A stretch of 64,000 bases of DNA from a bacterium (GTDB taxonomy: Bacteria > Myxococcota_A > Bradymonadia > UBA7976 > UBA1532): contig JAUHXC010000038.1 in NCBI GenBank assembly GCA_030427205.1, forward strand, positions 39,839 through 103,838, given 5' to 3'. The notes under the pieces were generated by a model, which saw only the letters and a list, made by a program, of their open reading frames with translations, ran no database searches and was not told the origin of the DNA. A program made the translations under genes and the position numbers. This document shows positions 37,479-48,285 of the stretch, one piece after another (position 1 is the first letter of the stretch; each line of letters opens with the position of its first letter).

Positions 37479-39650
37479 ATGGCCGCCCGACTCGTCCTGA
37501 CGCTGACCCTGGCGGCCCTGGCCGGGCTCGCCTGCACCGACCGGCCCGAGCCCTCGACCGGCGCCGAGCCGCCGGCCACCCAGGCGTCGTCCGCTGCCGA
37601 ACCGACCGCGCGCCCGGCCTCATCGACCGAGCCGAAGGCTGCGAAGCCAGCCGACCCGCCGGCCGCCGAACCGCGCGCGGCCGACGAGCCGCCGCCGGCG
37701 CCGCCGGGCTTCATGCCCGCACCCCCGGCCTTCGACGGGCTGCCGCTGACCGCGCGGCTGCCGGCCGACGCCTCGGGTCTCGTCGCGCTGGCCTCGCCGG
37801 CCGATCTCGCCCGACGCATCGGCCTCGACGGCCTGATGGCGGCGCTGGGCCCCGAAGCCGAGCAGCTGCGCGCCGAGCTGAAGGGCCGGCTGGGCCACGA
37901 CCTCTTCGACGTCGCCGGTTGGCGCGCGGCGGGTCTCGACCCGGACGGCCCGGCGGGCGTCGCCGTTCTGCGGCTCGAGCCGGCGCTGGTCGCGTTCGCG
38001 GTCACGGTGAAGGACGCCGCGGCCTTGCGCTCGACGGTGATCGCGCGGGCGGCGGCGCTGGGCGTCGAGCTGGCGCCGTCGCAGGCCGGCGAGCTGCACT
38101 TTCTCTACGGCGCGCGTCTGACCTTCGCCATCGGCCCGCGGGAGGCGTGGCTCGTGCTCGGCGATCGCCTCGAGCCGGGCGAGACGCTGCACCACGCCCG
38201 GGCGCTGGCCCAGCGCCCGCCGTCGACGCTGGTGGCCCGGCAGGGCGTCGCGCCGGTGCTCGTGCGGCTCAACTACGGGCGCGACGTGGCGGCGATCGTC
38301 AACCTGCCGGCGATCATCGACGCCGCCCTGCGCGCGCGGCTGGGGCCCGCCCGACAGACCCGGATCGAGCGGCAGCTGCGCGGCGCCGAGGCCCTGGGCG
38401 AGACGGCGGAGGCCGAGGCGCTGCGGGCCCGGCTCGACAAGGCGCGGGCCGAGGACTTCAAGCGCGGCGCGGGCACGCTGGCGGCGGGCATGGTCGTGCG
38501 CTCGTACCTCAGCGCGTTCGGCGGTCTGGCGCTGGGCGTCAACATCGACGAGGCCGCGGTGCAGCTGCGCTTCGCCCATCACCTCGACCGCGCGTCGCCC
38601 GTCGGGCGCATCTTCGCCAGCCGCACCGGGCCGCTGGCGCTGCGGGCGGCCTTCGCGCGGGCACCGGCGGGTCTGGCCGAGCTCAACGTCGATCCGGTCG
38701 CGCTGTACGATCTGGTCCGGGCGGTCGCCACCGCGCTGGGCGGCGGCCGCGAGCTGGGCGAGGCGAACGCTGTGCTGCGCGCGGCGACGGGGCACGATCT
38801 GGCCGCCGTCGCCGGGCTGCTGGCGGGGGATGTGGGCGCGGCGGCGGAGATCGACCCGGCGCGGCTCGACGGGGTGCAGCGCCCCGACGAGCTGCTGAGC
38901 CGGGTGCGCTTCGCGGGGCACCTGGGCCTCCAGGATCCGGCGGGGGCCATCGCGCTGCTCGATCGCATCACCGCCATCGCCGAGCGGGGGCTGGTGGCGA
39001 TCGAGGGCCCGGCGGACGGCCCGCGGCGCTGGCGGCTGGGCCTCAACCCGGCGCTGACCCTGTGGATCGCGGTCGCCGACCACCAGCTCTTCCTCAGCCT
39101 CGACGAGGCGACGTCGACGCGGCTGGCGGCGCAGGCCGGCGGCCAGAGCGCGGGCTTCGTCGCCGATCTTCAGCCGCCGGTGCAGGCGATGCTCGACGGC
39201 CGCGACGGCGGCTGGAGCGGCTGGCTCGACATCGGCGCCCTGGGGCCGCTGATGATGGACGCTCACCCCGCGGTGCTGCGCGAGGCGCCGGACGGGGATG
39301 GCCCGGCTTCGAAGCTGATGGCCCGGATCGCCGCGCTCGACCGGCAGATCGCCGATCACCGCCGGGCCCACCGCGAGACGGCGATCACCCGCGGCCGGGC
39401 GATGCTCGGCCGATTGGGGCGGGCGGCGACCAGCGTGCGGCCGGTGAGCGGCGGGCTCGACGGTCGGCTCGGGCTCTATGTGGGCGCGAAGAGCGTGCCG
39501 GACGCGGTCGCGGCGGTGGCCGGGGAAGTTCGCGAGGCCGACGCCCGCTTCGAGAAGTTGTGGACCGAGACCCTCGATCCGCTCTACGAGAAGCGCCGCG
39601 CGCTGCAGGCGGAGTTGCAGGCCCTCGAGCAGGAGGGCGCGCGCCCCTGA
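37479..39650 (+). CDS. Large lipoprotein of unknown function
   Basis: A 723-residue protein: signal peptide with lipobox ALAGLAC, a Pro/Ala/Glu linker to about residue 80, then a mixed domain starting PLTARLPADASGLVALASP. This 'protein of low score' text with a paired beta/alpha pattern recalls DUF3352-type envelope proteins, but I would not assign it. The C-terminus ends in a charged coiled coil (LYEKRRALQAELQALEQE). The ATG at 37479 has only GGAG 7 bp upstream. A DsbA-like gene follows after 64 bp, possibly co-transcribed. Confidence 0.8.
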   Translation: MAARLVLTLTLAALAGLACTDRPEPSTGAEPPATQASSAAEPTARPASSTEPKAAKPADPPAAEPRAADEPPPAPPGFMPAPPAFDGLPLTARLPADASGLVALASPADLARRIGLDGLMAALGPEAEQLRAELKGRLGHDLFDVAGWRAAGLDPDGPAGVAVLRLEPALVAFAVTVKDAAALRSTVIARAAALGVELAPSQAGELHFLYGARLTFAIGPREAWLVLGDRLEPGETLHHARALAQRPPSTLVARQGVAPVLVRLNYGRDVAAIVNLPAIIDAALRARLGPARQTRIERQLRGAEALGETAEAEALRARLDKARAEDFKRGAGTLAAGMVVRSYLSAFGGLALGVNIDEAAVQLRFAHHLDRASPVGRIFASRTGPLALRAAFARAPAGLAELNVDPVALYDLVRAVATALGGGRELGEANAVLRAATGHDLAAVAGLLAGDVGAAAEIDPARLDGVQRPDELLSRVRFAGHLGLQDPAGAIALLDRITAIAERGLVAIEGPADGPRRWRLGLNPALTLWIAVADHQLFLSLDEATSTRLAAQAGGQSAGFVADLQPPVQAMLDGRDGGWSGWLDIGALGPLMMDAHPAVLREAPDGDGPASKLMARIAALDRQIADHRRAHRETAITRGRAMLGRLGRAATSVRPVSGGLDGRLGLYVGAKSVPDAVAAVAGEVREADARFEKLWTETLDPLYEKRRALQAELQALEQEGARP

Positions 39651-39714
39651 GGCCCCGGCGACGGCCGAGACCCGAGACCCGAGACCGGATCACGACGATC
39701 CGCGGAGACAGCCC

Positions 39715-40773
39715 ATGTTCCGATCCCCGACGGCGGCCGCGCTGGCCTGCCTCATCAGCTTCGCCGGCCTCTCGCCGAGTCTGGCGGCCCCCGAGTGTCC
39801 GGTGCCCGCGCGCGGCGGTCCGGCGGCCGACAGCGCCGCGGCGACCATCGGCGGCCAGAAGATCACCGTGGCCGAGGTGGACGCCCGCATCGCCGGCGAG
39901 CTGTGCAAGGCGCGGGTCGAGCTGGCCCAGAAGGAGGCCGAGCTGCGCCAGCAGTCGACCGAGCAGCTCATCGCCGAGAAGCTGCTCGAGGCCGAGGCCA
40001 AGGCCCGCGGTCTGGCCGGGGTCGAGGCGCTCATCGCAGCCGAGGTGGTCGAGCCGGTGAGCGCGCCGCCCGACGCCGAGCTCAAGGCGTTCTACGAGGC
40101 CAACAAGGCGCGCATGGGCGGGGCGAGCTACGACGACATGGCCCCGCGCATCGCCGAGCACCTGACCGGCGAGGCGCGCCAGGCCCGCTTCGAGGCGCTG
40201 GTCACCGGCCTGCGGGCCAGGAGCGGGGTGAAGCTGACCCTCGAGCCGTTCCGCATGAAGGTCGAGGCCAAGGGCCCGGCGAAGGGCCCGGCCGATGCGC
40301 CGGTGACCATCGTCTCGTTCGCCGACTACGAGTGCCCGTACTGCGCCAAGGCCGCCGCGAGCGTCGCCGAGGCGGCGGCGAAGTTCCCCGGCAAGGTGCG
40401 GCTGGTCTTCCGGGACTTCCCGCTCGACTTCCACGCCAACGCGGTGCCGGCGGCCATCGCGGCCCGCTGCGCGGGGGCCCAGGGCAAGTACTATGCGATG
40501 CACGATCTGCTGTTCGCCGATCAGCAGAGCCTCGATCCGGCGACGTTCAAGGCCCACGCGGCGACGTTGAAGCTCGACGCGGCGAAGTTCGACGCGTGCT
40601 TCGCCGATCCGGCCCACATGGCGGCCATCAACGCCGATCACGAGGCGGGCAAGGCGCTCGGCGTCGAGGGTACGCCGGCCTTCTTCTTCAACGGCATCCC
40701 CCTGTCGGGGGCTCAGCCGGCCGCGGCCTATGAGGCGCTGATCCAGGCCGAGCTGGACCGCGCGCGCAAGTAG
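39715..40773 (+). CDS. Periplasmic DsbA-family thiol oxidoreductase with a SurA-like N-terminal domain
   Basis: A 352-residue exported protein (signal peptide to about 25). Residues 40-175 resemble the helical peptide-binding part of SurA/PpiC chaperones (IGGQKITVAEVDARIAGEL, LIAEKLLEAEAKARGL). Residues 185-350 are a DsbA/DsbG thioredoxin fold with active site CPYC (207-210) and cis-Pro region GTPAFFFNG. It probably oxidises or isomerises disulfides in the many Cys-rich secreted proteins encoded nearby. Same fusion is known in delta- and other proteobacteria. The ATG at 39715 follows GGAGA. Confidence 0.9.
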   Translation: MFRSPTAAALACLISFAGLSPSLAAPECPVPARGGPAADSAAATIGGQKITVAEVDARIAGELCKARVELAQKEAELRQQSTEQLIAEKLLEAEAKARGLAGVEALIAAEVVEPVSAPPDAELKAFYEANKARMGGASYDDMAPRIAEHLTGEARQARFEALVTGLRARSGVKLTLEPFRMKVEAKGPAKGPADAPVTIVSFADYECPYCAKAAASVAEAAAKFPGKVRLVFRDFPLDFHANAVPAAIAARCAGAQGKYYAMHDLLFADQQSLDPATFKAHAATLKLDAAKFDACFADPAHMAAINADHEAGKALGVEGTPAFFFNGIPLSGAQPAAAYEALIQAELDRARK

Positions 40774-40797
40774 GACCCGGGGAGTTCGGGGGGAGCG

Positions 40798-42027
40798 ATG
40801 AGCAGGAGCGAGCTGACCCGGGCGTGTTATGCGCTCGATGTGCCGCGCGTCGAGGCGCTGCTGGCCGAGGGGGTGCCGGTCGACGGATCGGACGGCGAGA
40901 TCTGGCGCGGAGACGCCGCAGGCTGCCTGGACGGCGCGCCGTATTATACGCCGCTGGGCGAGGCGTGCCGTGGCCCGGGTGAGGTGAAGGCGGCGCTGGC
41001 GATCGTCGAGGCGTTGCTCGCCGCCGGCGCGCCGGTGGACGGGCGGACCCACCGCAACGAGACCCCGCTGCAGCTGGCGGCGATCGTCGGGCGGCCGGCG
41101 CTGCTGCGGCGGCTGTTGGCGGCGGGGGCCGATCCGAAGGCGGTGGGCTGCGCGGGAAACGCGGCGCAGGCGCTGATCACGCGCTGCACCCCCGACGCGC
41201 CGGGCGGGCCCAAGGTCGAGGCGTTGCAGGTCCTGCTGGCGGCCGGGACCGACCCGCGGCAGCCGGATCCATTCGGGCAGGATCTGATAGCACAGGTCGG
41301 CGACGCGCCCCTCGCTGGGCTGCGCGAGGGGGACGCCGACGATCGGGCCATGGCCGAGGCCACGGTGGAGCTGATGCGCGTCGTCGCCGGCCACCTGCCC
41401 GATTGGCGCGCGCTGACGCAGTGGCTCGATCGGGCCGACGAGGCCCTTGGCGCGGGCGTTGCGCGCGATGAAGCGACGGCCGACGCGCTGGGCGCGCTGC
41501 TCGACCGCGCGACGCACGGCGGCGCCGACTTCGAAGACGCCGTGCGCCGGGCGATCGGCGATGAGCCCGCCGAGCGATTCGACGAGCTGGAGCAGCTGAC
41601 GCGGGGCGTGCTGATGCAGCCCGCCGCGGTGGCGCATCCGGCCTGGGCCCGGTTGGTGACCGCGCTGCTCGAGCTCACCGCCGACTACGGCGATCTGACG
41701 GAAGACATCTACGGCGTGCGGCTCACGATCGACGACATGGAGGACGACGAGGGCGGCGTCCTCGATCACTACGCCGACGAGGAGCTGTCCACGGTCGAGC
41801 TGTGCCTGACCGCCTGCACCGCGCCGGGCGCCGCGGCGCGCGACGACTTCACCGGGCTGGTGAAGGCCATCGCCGAGACCAAGTACGCCCGTATCGGCTA
41901 CATGTCGTTCGGCGACGACGAGGCCGAGGCGTTGATGGCGCACCTCGAAGGGCTGGAGCACCCCGACGCCGACGCGCTGCGCAGCATATTGCGCCGGGGC
42001 TTTCCTTTCGCCGACTGGGACGCCTGA
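40798..42027 (+). CDS. Ankyrin-repeat protein with an acidic C-terminal domain
   Basis: A 409-residue protein without signal peptide. The first 170 residues hold three to four ankyrin repeats (TRACYALDVPRVEALLAEGV, ETPLQLAAIVGRPALLRRLL, KVEALQVLLAAGTDPR). The remainder is acidic and helical (DDMEDDEGGVLDHYADEE) with no recognised fold. GGGGAG precedes the ATG; it starts 24 bp after the DsbA-like gene, so co-transcription is likely. A seven-T tract follows the stop (42031-42037) but no strong hairpin precedes it. Role probably protein-protein binding. Confidence 0.85.
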   Translation: MSRSELTRACYALDVPRVEALLAEGVPVDGSDGEIWRGDAAGCLDGAPYYTPLGEACRGPGEVKAALAIVEALLAAGAPVDGRTHRNETPLQLAAIVGRPALLRRLLAAGADPKAVGCAGNAAQALITRCTPDAPGGPKVEALQVLLAAGTDPRQPDPFGQDLIAQVGDAPLAGLREGDADDRAMAEATVELMRVVAGHLPDWRALTQWLDRADEALGAGVARDEATADALGALLDRATHGGADFEDAVRRAIGDEPAERFDELEQLTRGVLMQPAAVAHPAWARLVTALLELTADYGDLTEDIYGVRLTIDDMEDDEGGVLDHYADEELSTVELCLTACTAPGAAARDDFTGLVKAIAETKYARIGYMSFGDDEAEALMAHLEGLEHPDADALRSILRRGFPFADWDA

Positions 42028-42105
42028 CCGTTTTTTTGGTGCTCGGCGCGTCAGATCGGCCTCGTGGGTCGCCAAGACATCGGCGAACCCGACGATGGAG
42101 GACCT

Positions 42106-44076
<1,971 letters not shown>

Positions 44077-44143
44077 GCAGCGCCGTCGGCCGGCGGAGAC
44101 AGCCAGCCGAGACAGCCGCCCGCCCGCTTGTTAGAGTCGGCGG

Positions 44144-44755
44144 ATGTCACAGCTCACCCCTGCGCTGGTGGCCCGGGCCGCCGCCCGCGAGCCCACGGCC
44201 TGCCGCGCCCTGGTCGACGCCCTGACACCGGTCATTCAGGCGCGGGTGACGCTCGCGCTGCAGCGGCGCGCGTCGCTGGGGCGGGGCCGCGTCTTGCGGC
44301 AGGAGGTGCTCGACATGACCCAGGAGGTCTTCCTGGCGCTCTTCGACCGCGACGCGCGCATCCTGCGTCGATGGGATCCCGCCCGCGGCGCGTCGCTGAC
44401 CACCTTCGTGGGCCTCGTCACCGAGCGCGAGGTGCGGGCGATTCTGCGCAGTCGGCGGCGCAGCCCGTGGACCGAAGACCCCACCGCGCCCGATGATTTC
44501 GCGATGCCCGCGCAGGCCGCGGACGCCGATCGCCGGGTCGCTGGCAAGCAGACGCTGCGCGCGGTGCTCGACCAGCTGCGCACCCGGCTCAGCGACCGGG
44601 GGCTGCTGCTCTTCCGCGCGCTGGTCGTCGAGCAGCGACCGGTGGACGAGGTGGCCCAGGCCCATGACATGACCCGCTCGGCGATCTACGCCTGGCGCAG
44701 CCGGCTCAAGCGCACCGTGGTGCAGATCGCCGCCGAGATGGAAGAGGCTGGATGA
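44144..44755 (+). CDS. ECF-type RNA polymerase sigma factor
   Basis: A 203-residue sigma factor. Region 2 shows the DMTQEVFLALF pattern (about 63-73) followed by RWDPARGASLTTFVGLVTERE; region 4 (about 140-200) ends with the helix-turn-helix VDEVAQAHDMTRSAIYAWRSRLKR. Directs RNA polymerase to its own promoters. It overlaps the next gene, a membrane protein, by ATGA (44752-44755), the usual layout for a sigma factor and its anti-sigma factor. A convergent CHAT protease gene ends 12 bp after the pair. Confidence 0.92.
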   Translation: MSQLTPALVARAAAREPTACRALVDALTPVIQARVTLALQRRASLGRGRVLRQEVLDMTQEVFLALFDRDARILRRWDPARGASLTTFVGLVTEREVRAILRSRRRSPWTEDPTAPDDFAMPAQAADADRRVAGKQTLRAVLDQLRTRLSDRGLLLFRALVVEQRPVDEVAQAHDMTRSAIYAWRSRLKRTVVQIAAEMEEAG

Positions 44756-45441
44756 TGTCGGACGAACTGCCCGAGCGCGCCGCCGACGAAGATGCCTGGC
44801 TCGACGCCTTGGGCGCCGTTGCGCGGGAAGAGGACGCCCAAGCCGATGCACCGCTGCTCGAGTCGGGCCCCCTGCGCGCGCTCGACGACGGTGAACGGGC
44901 GCAGATCCTCGATGCGATCCTGGCCGCCGGCGCCGCCGCCCCCGCCGACGACGCGCTGCCGCTGGCCGACGTCGCCGCGCCGAGCCCGCCGCGGCGCATG
45001 GGCCGGGCATTCGCCGTCGGCGGGCTGCTGCTCGCGGCGCTGATCGCGCTGCTCGCCCTGCCCGCCGGTCCGACGCTGCCGGCGTACACCGTCGAAGCCA
45101 CAGCCGGCGCGGCCGACGTGCGCGGCGACCAGCCGCCCGCCGCGGGCGAGACGGTCTACACCGCCGGCACCCGCTTTCGCCTCGTCCTGCGGCCCGCGGC
45201 CGACGTCGCCGAGCCGGTGCGGGCGAGCGTCACCCTGAGCGGCCCGGACGGCGCGATCGACTGGCAACCGCCCATCGCGGTGGGCGCCAGCGGCAGCGTC
45301 AAGATCGAAGGGGTCTTCGCCGACGCGCTCGCGCTGCCGCCGGGGGCTTATGTGGCGACCTTCACCCTGATCGCGGGCGACAGCGAGCCGCGGGCCATCG
45401 AGCATCGCTTCCGCATCGCGCCCGGCCCCGCGCGGCCCTGA
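44752..45441 (+). CDS. Single-pass membrane protein, probable anti-sigma factor
   Basis: A 229-residue protein with a cytoplasmic acidic N-terminus (1-83, ERAADEDAWLDALGAVA), one membrane helix (about 84-106) and a periplasmic beta-sandwich-like domain (110-229) that includes VRASVTLSGPDGAIDWQPP. Topology and coupling to the ECF sigma gene fit an anti-sigma factor that senses an envelope signal; the ZAS zinc motif HxxxCxxC is absent, so it is an atypical one. A second ATG at 44755 is an alternative start. Confidence 0.8.
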   Translation: MMSDELPERAADEDAWLDALGAVAREEDAQADAPLLESGPLRALDDGERAQILDAILAAGAAAPADDALPLADVAAPSPPRRMGRAFAVGGLLLAALIALLALPAGPTLPAYTVEATAGAADVRGDQPPAAGETVYTAGTRFRLVLRPAADVAEPVRASVTLSGPDGAIDWQPPIAVGASGSVKIEGVFADALALPPGAYVATFTLIAGDSEPRAIEHRFRIAPGPARP

Positions 45442-45453
45442 CCCGCCCGGCCG

Positions 45454-48096
45454 TCACGGCACCAGGAGGCGAAACGCGCCGCGCGCATCGGCCGGCAGCG
45501 CCGCCAGACCGGCGCGGTACGCGTCGAAGATCGTGCCCGCCCCCGCCCCGAGCAGCGCGCCATAAAACGCCGCGCTGAAGCGGGCCCCCACCGCGTCGGC
45601 CACCGGGCGGGCGGTGGCCACGACCGCCTCGGTGCCCAGCGACAGCAGCGCGTGGGCCAGCCCGATGCCCGAGACCTCACCCGGCGCGCGGCCGGTCTCG
45701 CAGGCGGCGAGCACCGCCCAGCGAGGCGCAGCGGGCAGCGTCAGCAGCTCGCCGGCCGAGAGCGTGCCCTCGGCGAGCAGGAACGCGCTGCGCCAGCCAT
45801 CGATCCCCTCGGCGACCGCGTGCCCGGCGTAGTGGAAGAGGTCGGCGGCGGCCAACCGCGCGCGCAGGGTCTCGCCGGTGACCGCGGTGCCTTCGAGCCG
45901 CTCGACCGACCAGCCGGCGCCGCGCAGCCGCCCGGCGACGGCGTGACCCTCGGCCCGCGCGCTGGCCAGATCGACCCGTGGATCGATCACCACCAGCGCC
46001 GTGCGGGCACCATGCTCGGCCGGAGAGGGCGCCGGGCCGTCCAGCCGCCAGACCACCGGCAGCCGCGCGCTCAGCGGCGCGCCATCGAATGCCAGCAGGT
46101 GCAGGTCACGATCGCGGAGCGGGCCGGCGGGCAGCAACTCGACCCGCCGCGCCGTCGTGAGCGCAGAGCGCAATGATTCGGCGAACGGCGCCAGCGGGTC
46201 GTCGACATCGGCGAGGGGCGCGGCGCGAACGGCGCCTTCGATCGCGGCGAAGGCATACCACGCCGCCGGCGCGGCCGTCGGGCAGGCCGACCCGGTCCGC
46301 GGCGCCGGAAACCAGCCCAGAGCGGGTACATCGGCCTCGAAGCCACGCAGCGGCGCGTGGTCGGCGTTGTGCCCGGACAACGTCGTCATCTCGTCGAGCA
46401 GCGCCGATACCCGTTCGTTCGCCCGCCGGCGCTTTGATGCGACGGCCGCCAGCTCGGCCGCCGAGCGGTCCCAGTCCTCGGCCGCGGCGGCCTCGAGGTC
46501 GGCGCGGGCCGCGACGAAGGCGGTGTGAGCCGCCTCCCATCGCGCCCGCCGATCGGCCGGCAGCCCGTCCAGTCGGGCGTATTGCGAGAAGCCGAGCAGC
46601 ACCCGGCGCCGGGCGTGGCGTGCGGCGTCGAAGGCGGCGGCCGACCGACCCTGCTCGACCAGCGCCCGCACCAGGTGCGTGGCGCTCGCCGACCGATCGG
46701 CGAGAAACCGCGTCCGGCCGGCGTCGGCGGCGATGCGCAAGCTGGCGTCGAACAGCAGCCCTTCGGCCTCTCGGTAGAACGTGGCCGCCCGCGGCCAGTC
46801 GCAGACCGCTTCGGCGGTCAGGCCCCGCTCCAACGCGGCCCGCCAGCGCAGCGGCGTCGAGGCAGCGGCGCGCGCGCGGGCCTCGAGCTCGACGAAGGCC
46901 GCTTCGGCCCGGGCCAGATCGCCCCGCCGCCGGGCCAGCCGGCCCTCGACGATCGTGCGCCACGCGGCGACCTGCAAACCGGCGGCGGCCTCGACCCCCG
47001 TCAGCGCGGCCGCCGCCGCCTCGGGCGCGTCGAGCTGCAGATGCGCCACCGCCAGGTTCACCCGGGCCACCGAGCGACGGAAGACGACCTGACGCTCGCA
47101 GTCGGCGTAGACGTCCAGGGCCGACTCGAGCCCGGCGATCGCCCGCGCTGCGCGTCCGGCCCTCACCCGGGCCCAGCCGAGGTTGACCCGAACATCGCCG
47201 CGCTCGCAGGGGCCGACGTCGGCGGGCAGGCTTCGGCTGAGCCGTTCGAGCGCTCGAACGGACGCCTCGACCCGCCCCAGGTCACCGAGCAGGGTGGCCT
47301 CCTCGTGACGCGCGGCGCGGGCCTCGCCGTGCAGTCCGACCCGCTCGGCGACCGCGGCCGCCCGCGCCAGCCCGCGCGCCGCCGCCCGCAGGTCACCGGT
47401 GGCCCGGGCGAGCATCGCGCGCGCGTGACCGTCGACATACGCCCCGTAGGCATCACCCGTCGGCGGCGGCGGCAACTCGGCCAGCGCGGCCCGCGCGTCG
47501 GCGAAGCGCCCCTGCATCAGCGCGGCGTGCACCGCGATGGCCGCCGCCAGTCGGGCCTCGGAGTCGAGTCCGGCCGCCAGAGCCGCATCCCGCGCCGCGG
47601 TGAGGGTCTTCACTGCAGCGTCCGGCGACCCGCCGCGCAGCTCGAGCCGCCCGCGGGCCCGCAGCCGCCGCGCTCGATCTGCGCCGGGCCGCGCCTCGAC
47701 CGCGAGCGCATCCGCGTCGAGCGCGACGGGCGGCGGCGCGGCCGTCAGCGGCAGCTGCCATCGGGCCGGGCCGAGCGTCACGCCCAGCACGGTCGCGTCG
47801 ACCGGCACGGGCACCACGATACGCTGGCCGCCAGCCACCGGCTCCGGCTGCACCTCGACCACTGCCCCGTCGAGCCGGACGTCAGGCCGCGTCGACCCGG
47901 GCACCCACAGCGTCACCGGCGCGCCGGAGACCGCGCAGACCGGCCCGACGTGCACCTCGGTGCAGCCGGCGAACTGCACCGCCAGATCCGCCGCTGGGGT
48001 CGGAGGCGGCGGCGCGCGGCGGCTGCGCTGCACGGCGACGAGCGCGACGGCGACGAGCGCGACGGCGCCGAACGACAGGAGCGCTCTGCGGTGCAC
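45454..48096 (-). CDS. Membrane-anchored TPR protein with a CHAT caspase-like protease domain
   Basis: An 880-residue protein: one N-terminal membrane helix (about 8-22), a beta domain with a Cys pair (about 40-130), TPR-like helices (about 150-560) and a C-terminal CHAT domain. The catalytic dyad is intact: His759 in YAGHA and Cys799 in LAACETG. CHAT proteases cut specific partner proteins, often in stress or defence pathways. With the membrane helix at the N-terminus the bulk would face the periplasm. GTG start at 48096 preceded by GAGG. Ends 12 bp from the convergent anti-sigma gene; whether the two are functionally linked is inference. Confidence 0.88.
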   Translation of the reverse strand: MHRRALLSFGAVALVAVALVAVQRSRRAPPPPTPAADLAVQFAGCTEVHVGPVCAVSGAPVTLWVPGSTRPDVRLDGAVVEVQPEPVAGGQRIVVPVPVDATVLGVTLGPARWQLPLTAAPPPVALDADALAVEARPGADRARRLRARGRLELRGGSPDAAVKTLTAARDAALAAGLDSEARLAAAIAVHAALMQGRFADARAALAELPPPPTGDAYGAYVDGHARAMLARATGDLRAAARGLARAAAVAERVGLHGEARAARHEEATLLGDLGRVEASVRALERLSRSLPADVGPCERGDVRVNLGWARVRAGRAARAIAGLESALDVYADCERQVVFRRSVARVNLAVAHLQLDAPEAAAAALTGVEAAAGLQVAAWRTIVEGRLARRRGDLARAEAAFVELEARARAAASTPLRWRAALERGLTAEAVCDWPRAATFYREAEGLLFDASLRIAADAGRTRFLADRSASATHLVRALVEQGRSAAAFDAARHARRRVLLGFSQYARLDGLPADRRARWEAAHTAFVAARADLEAAAAEDWDRSAAELAAVASKRRRANERVSALLDEMTTLSGHNADHAPLRGFEADVPALGWFPAPRTGSACPTAAPAAWYAFAAIEGAVRAAPLADVDDPLAPFAESLRSALTTARRVELLPAGPLRDRDLHLLAFDGAPLSARLPVVWRLDGPAPSPAEHGARTALVVIDPRVDLASARAEGHAVAGRLRGAGWSVERLEGTAVTGETLRARLAAADLFHYAGHAVAEGIDGWRSAFLLAEGTLSAGELLTLPAAPRWAVLAACETGRAPGEVSGIGLAHALLSLGTEAVVATARPVADAVGARFSAAFYGALLGAGAGTIFDAYRAGLAALPADARGAFRLLVP

Positions 48097-48285
48097 GGGA
48101 CCTCGGGGGCTGTGGCTGACCGTCCGTACGGTGACAAGAGCGCCGGGTCGATTGAAAGGGGCTTGCGCCGAACGGCGCACCGCTCGAGTGCCGTGGTCGC
48201 AGCCGCCGGTGGGGCCACGTGCGCCGCGGTGATTGCTTCGCGACCCGACCTGCGGTTGATTGGCCCTCCGAACCGGAGGTCTGCC

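Noticed and set aside
45454..48096. Gasdermin-type toxin partner for the CHAT protease
   Set aside because: Neither neighbour resembles a gasdermin; the adjacent genes are an anti-sigma factor and an NTF2-like lipoprotein.
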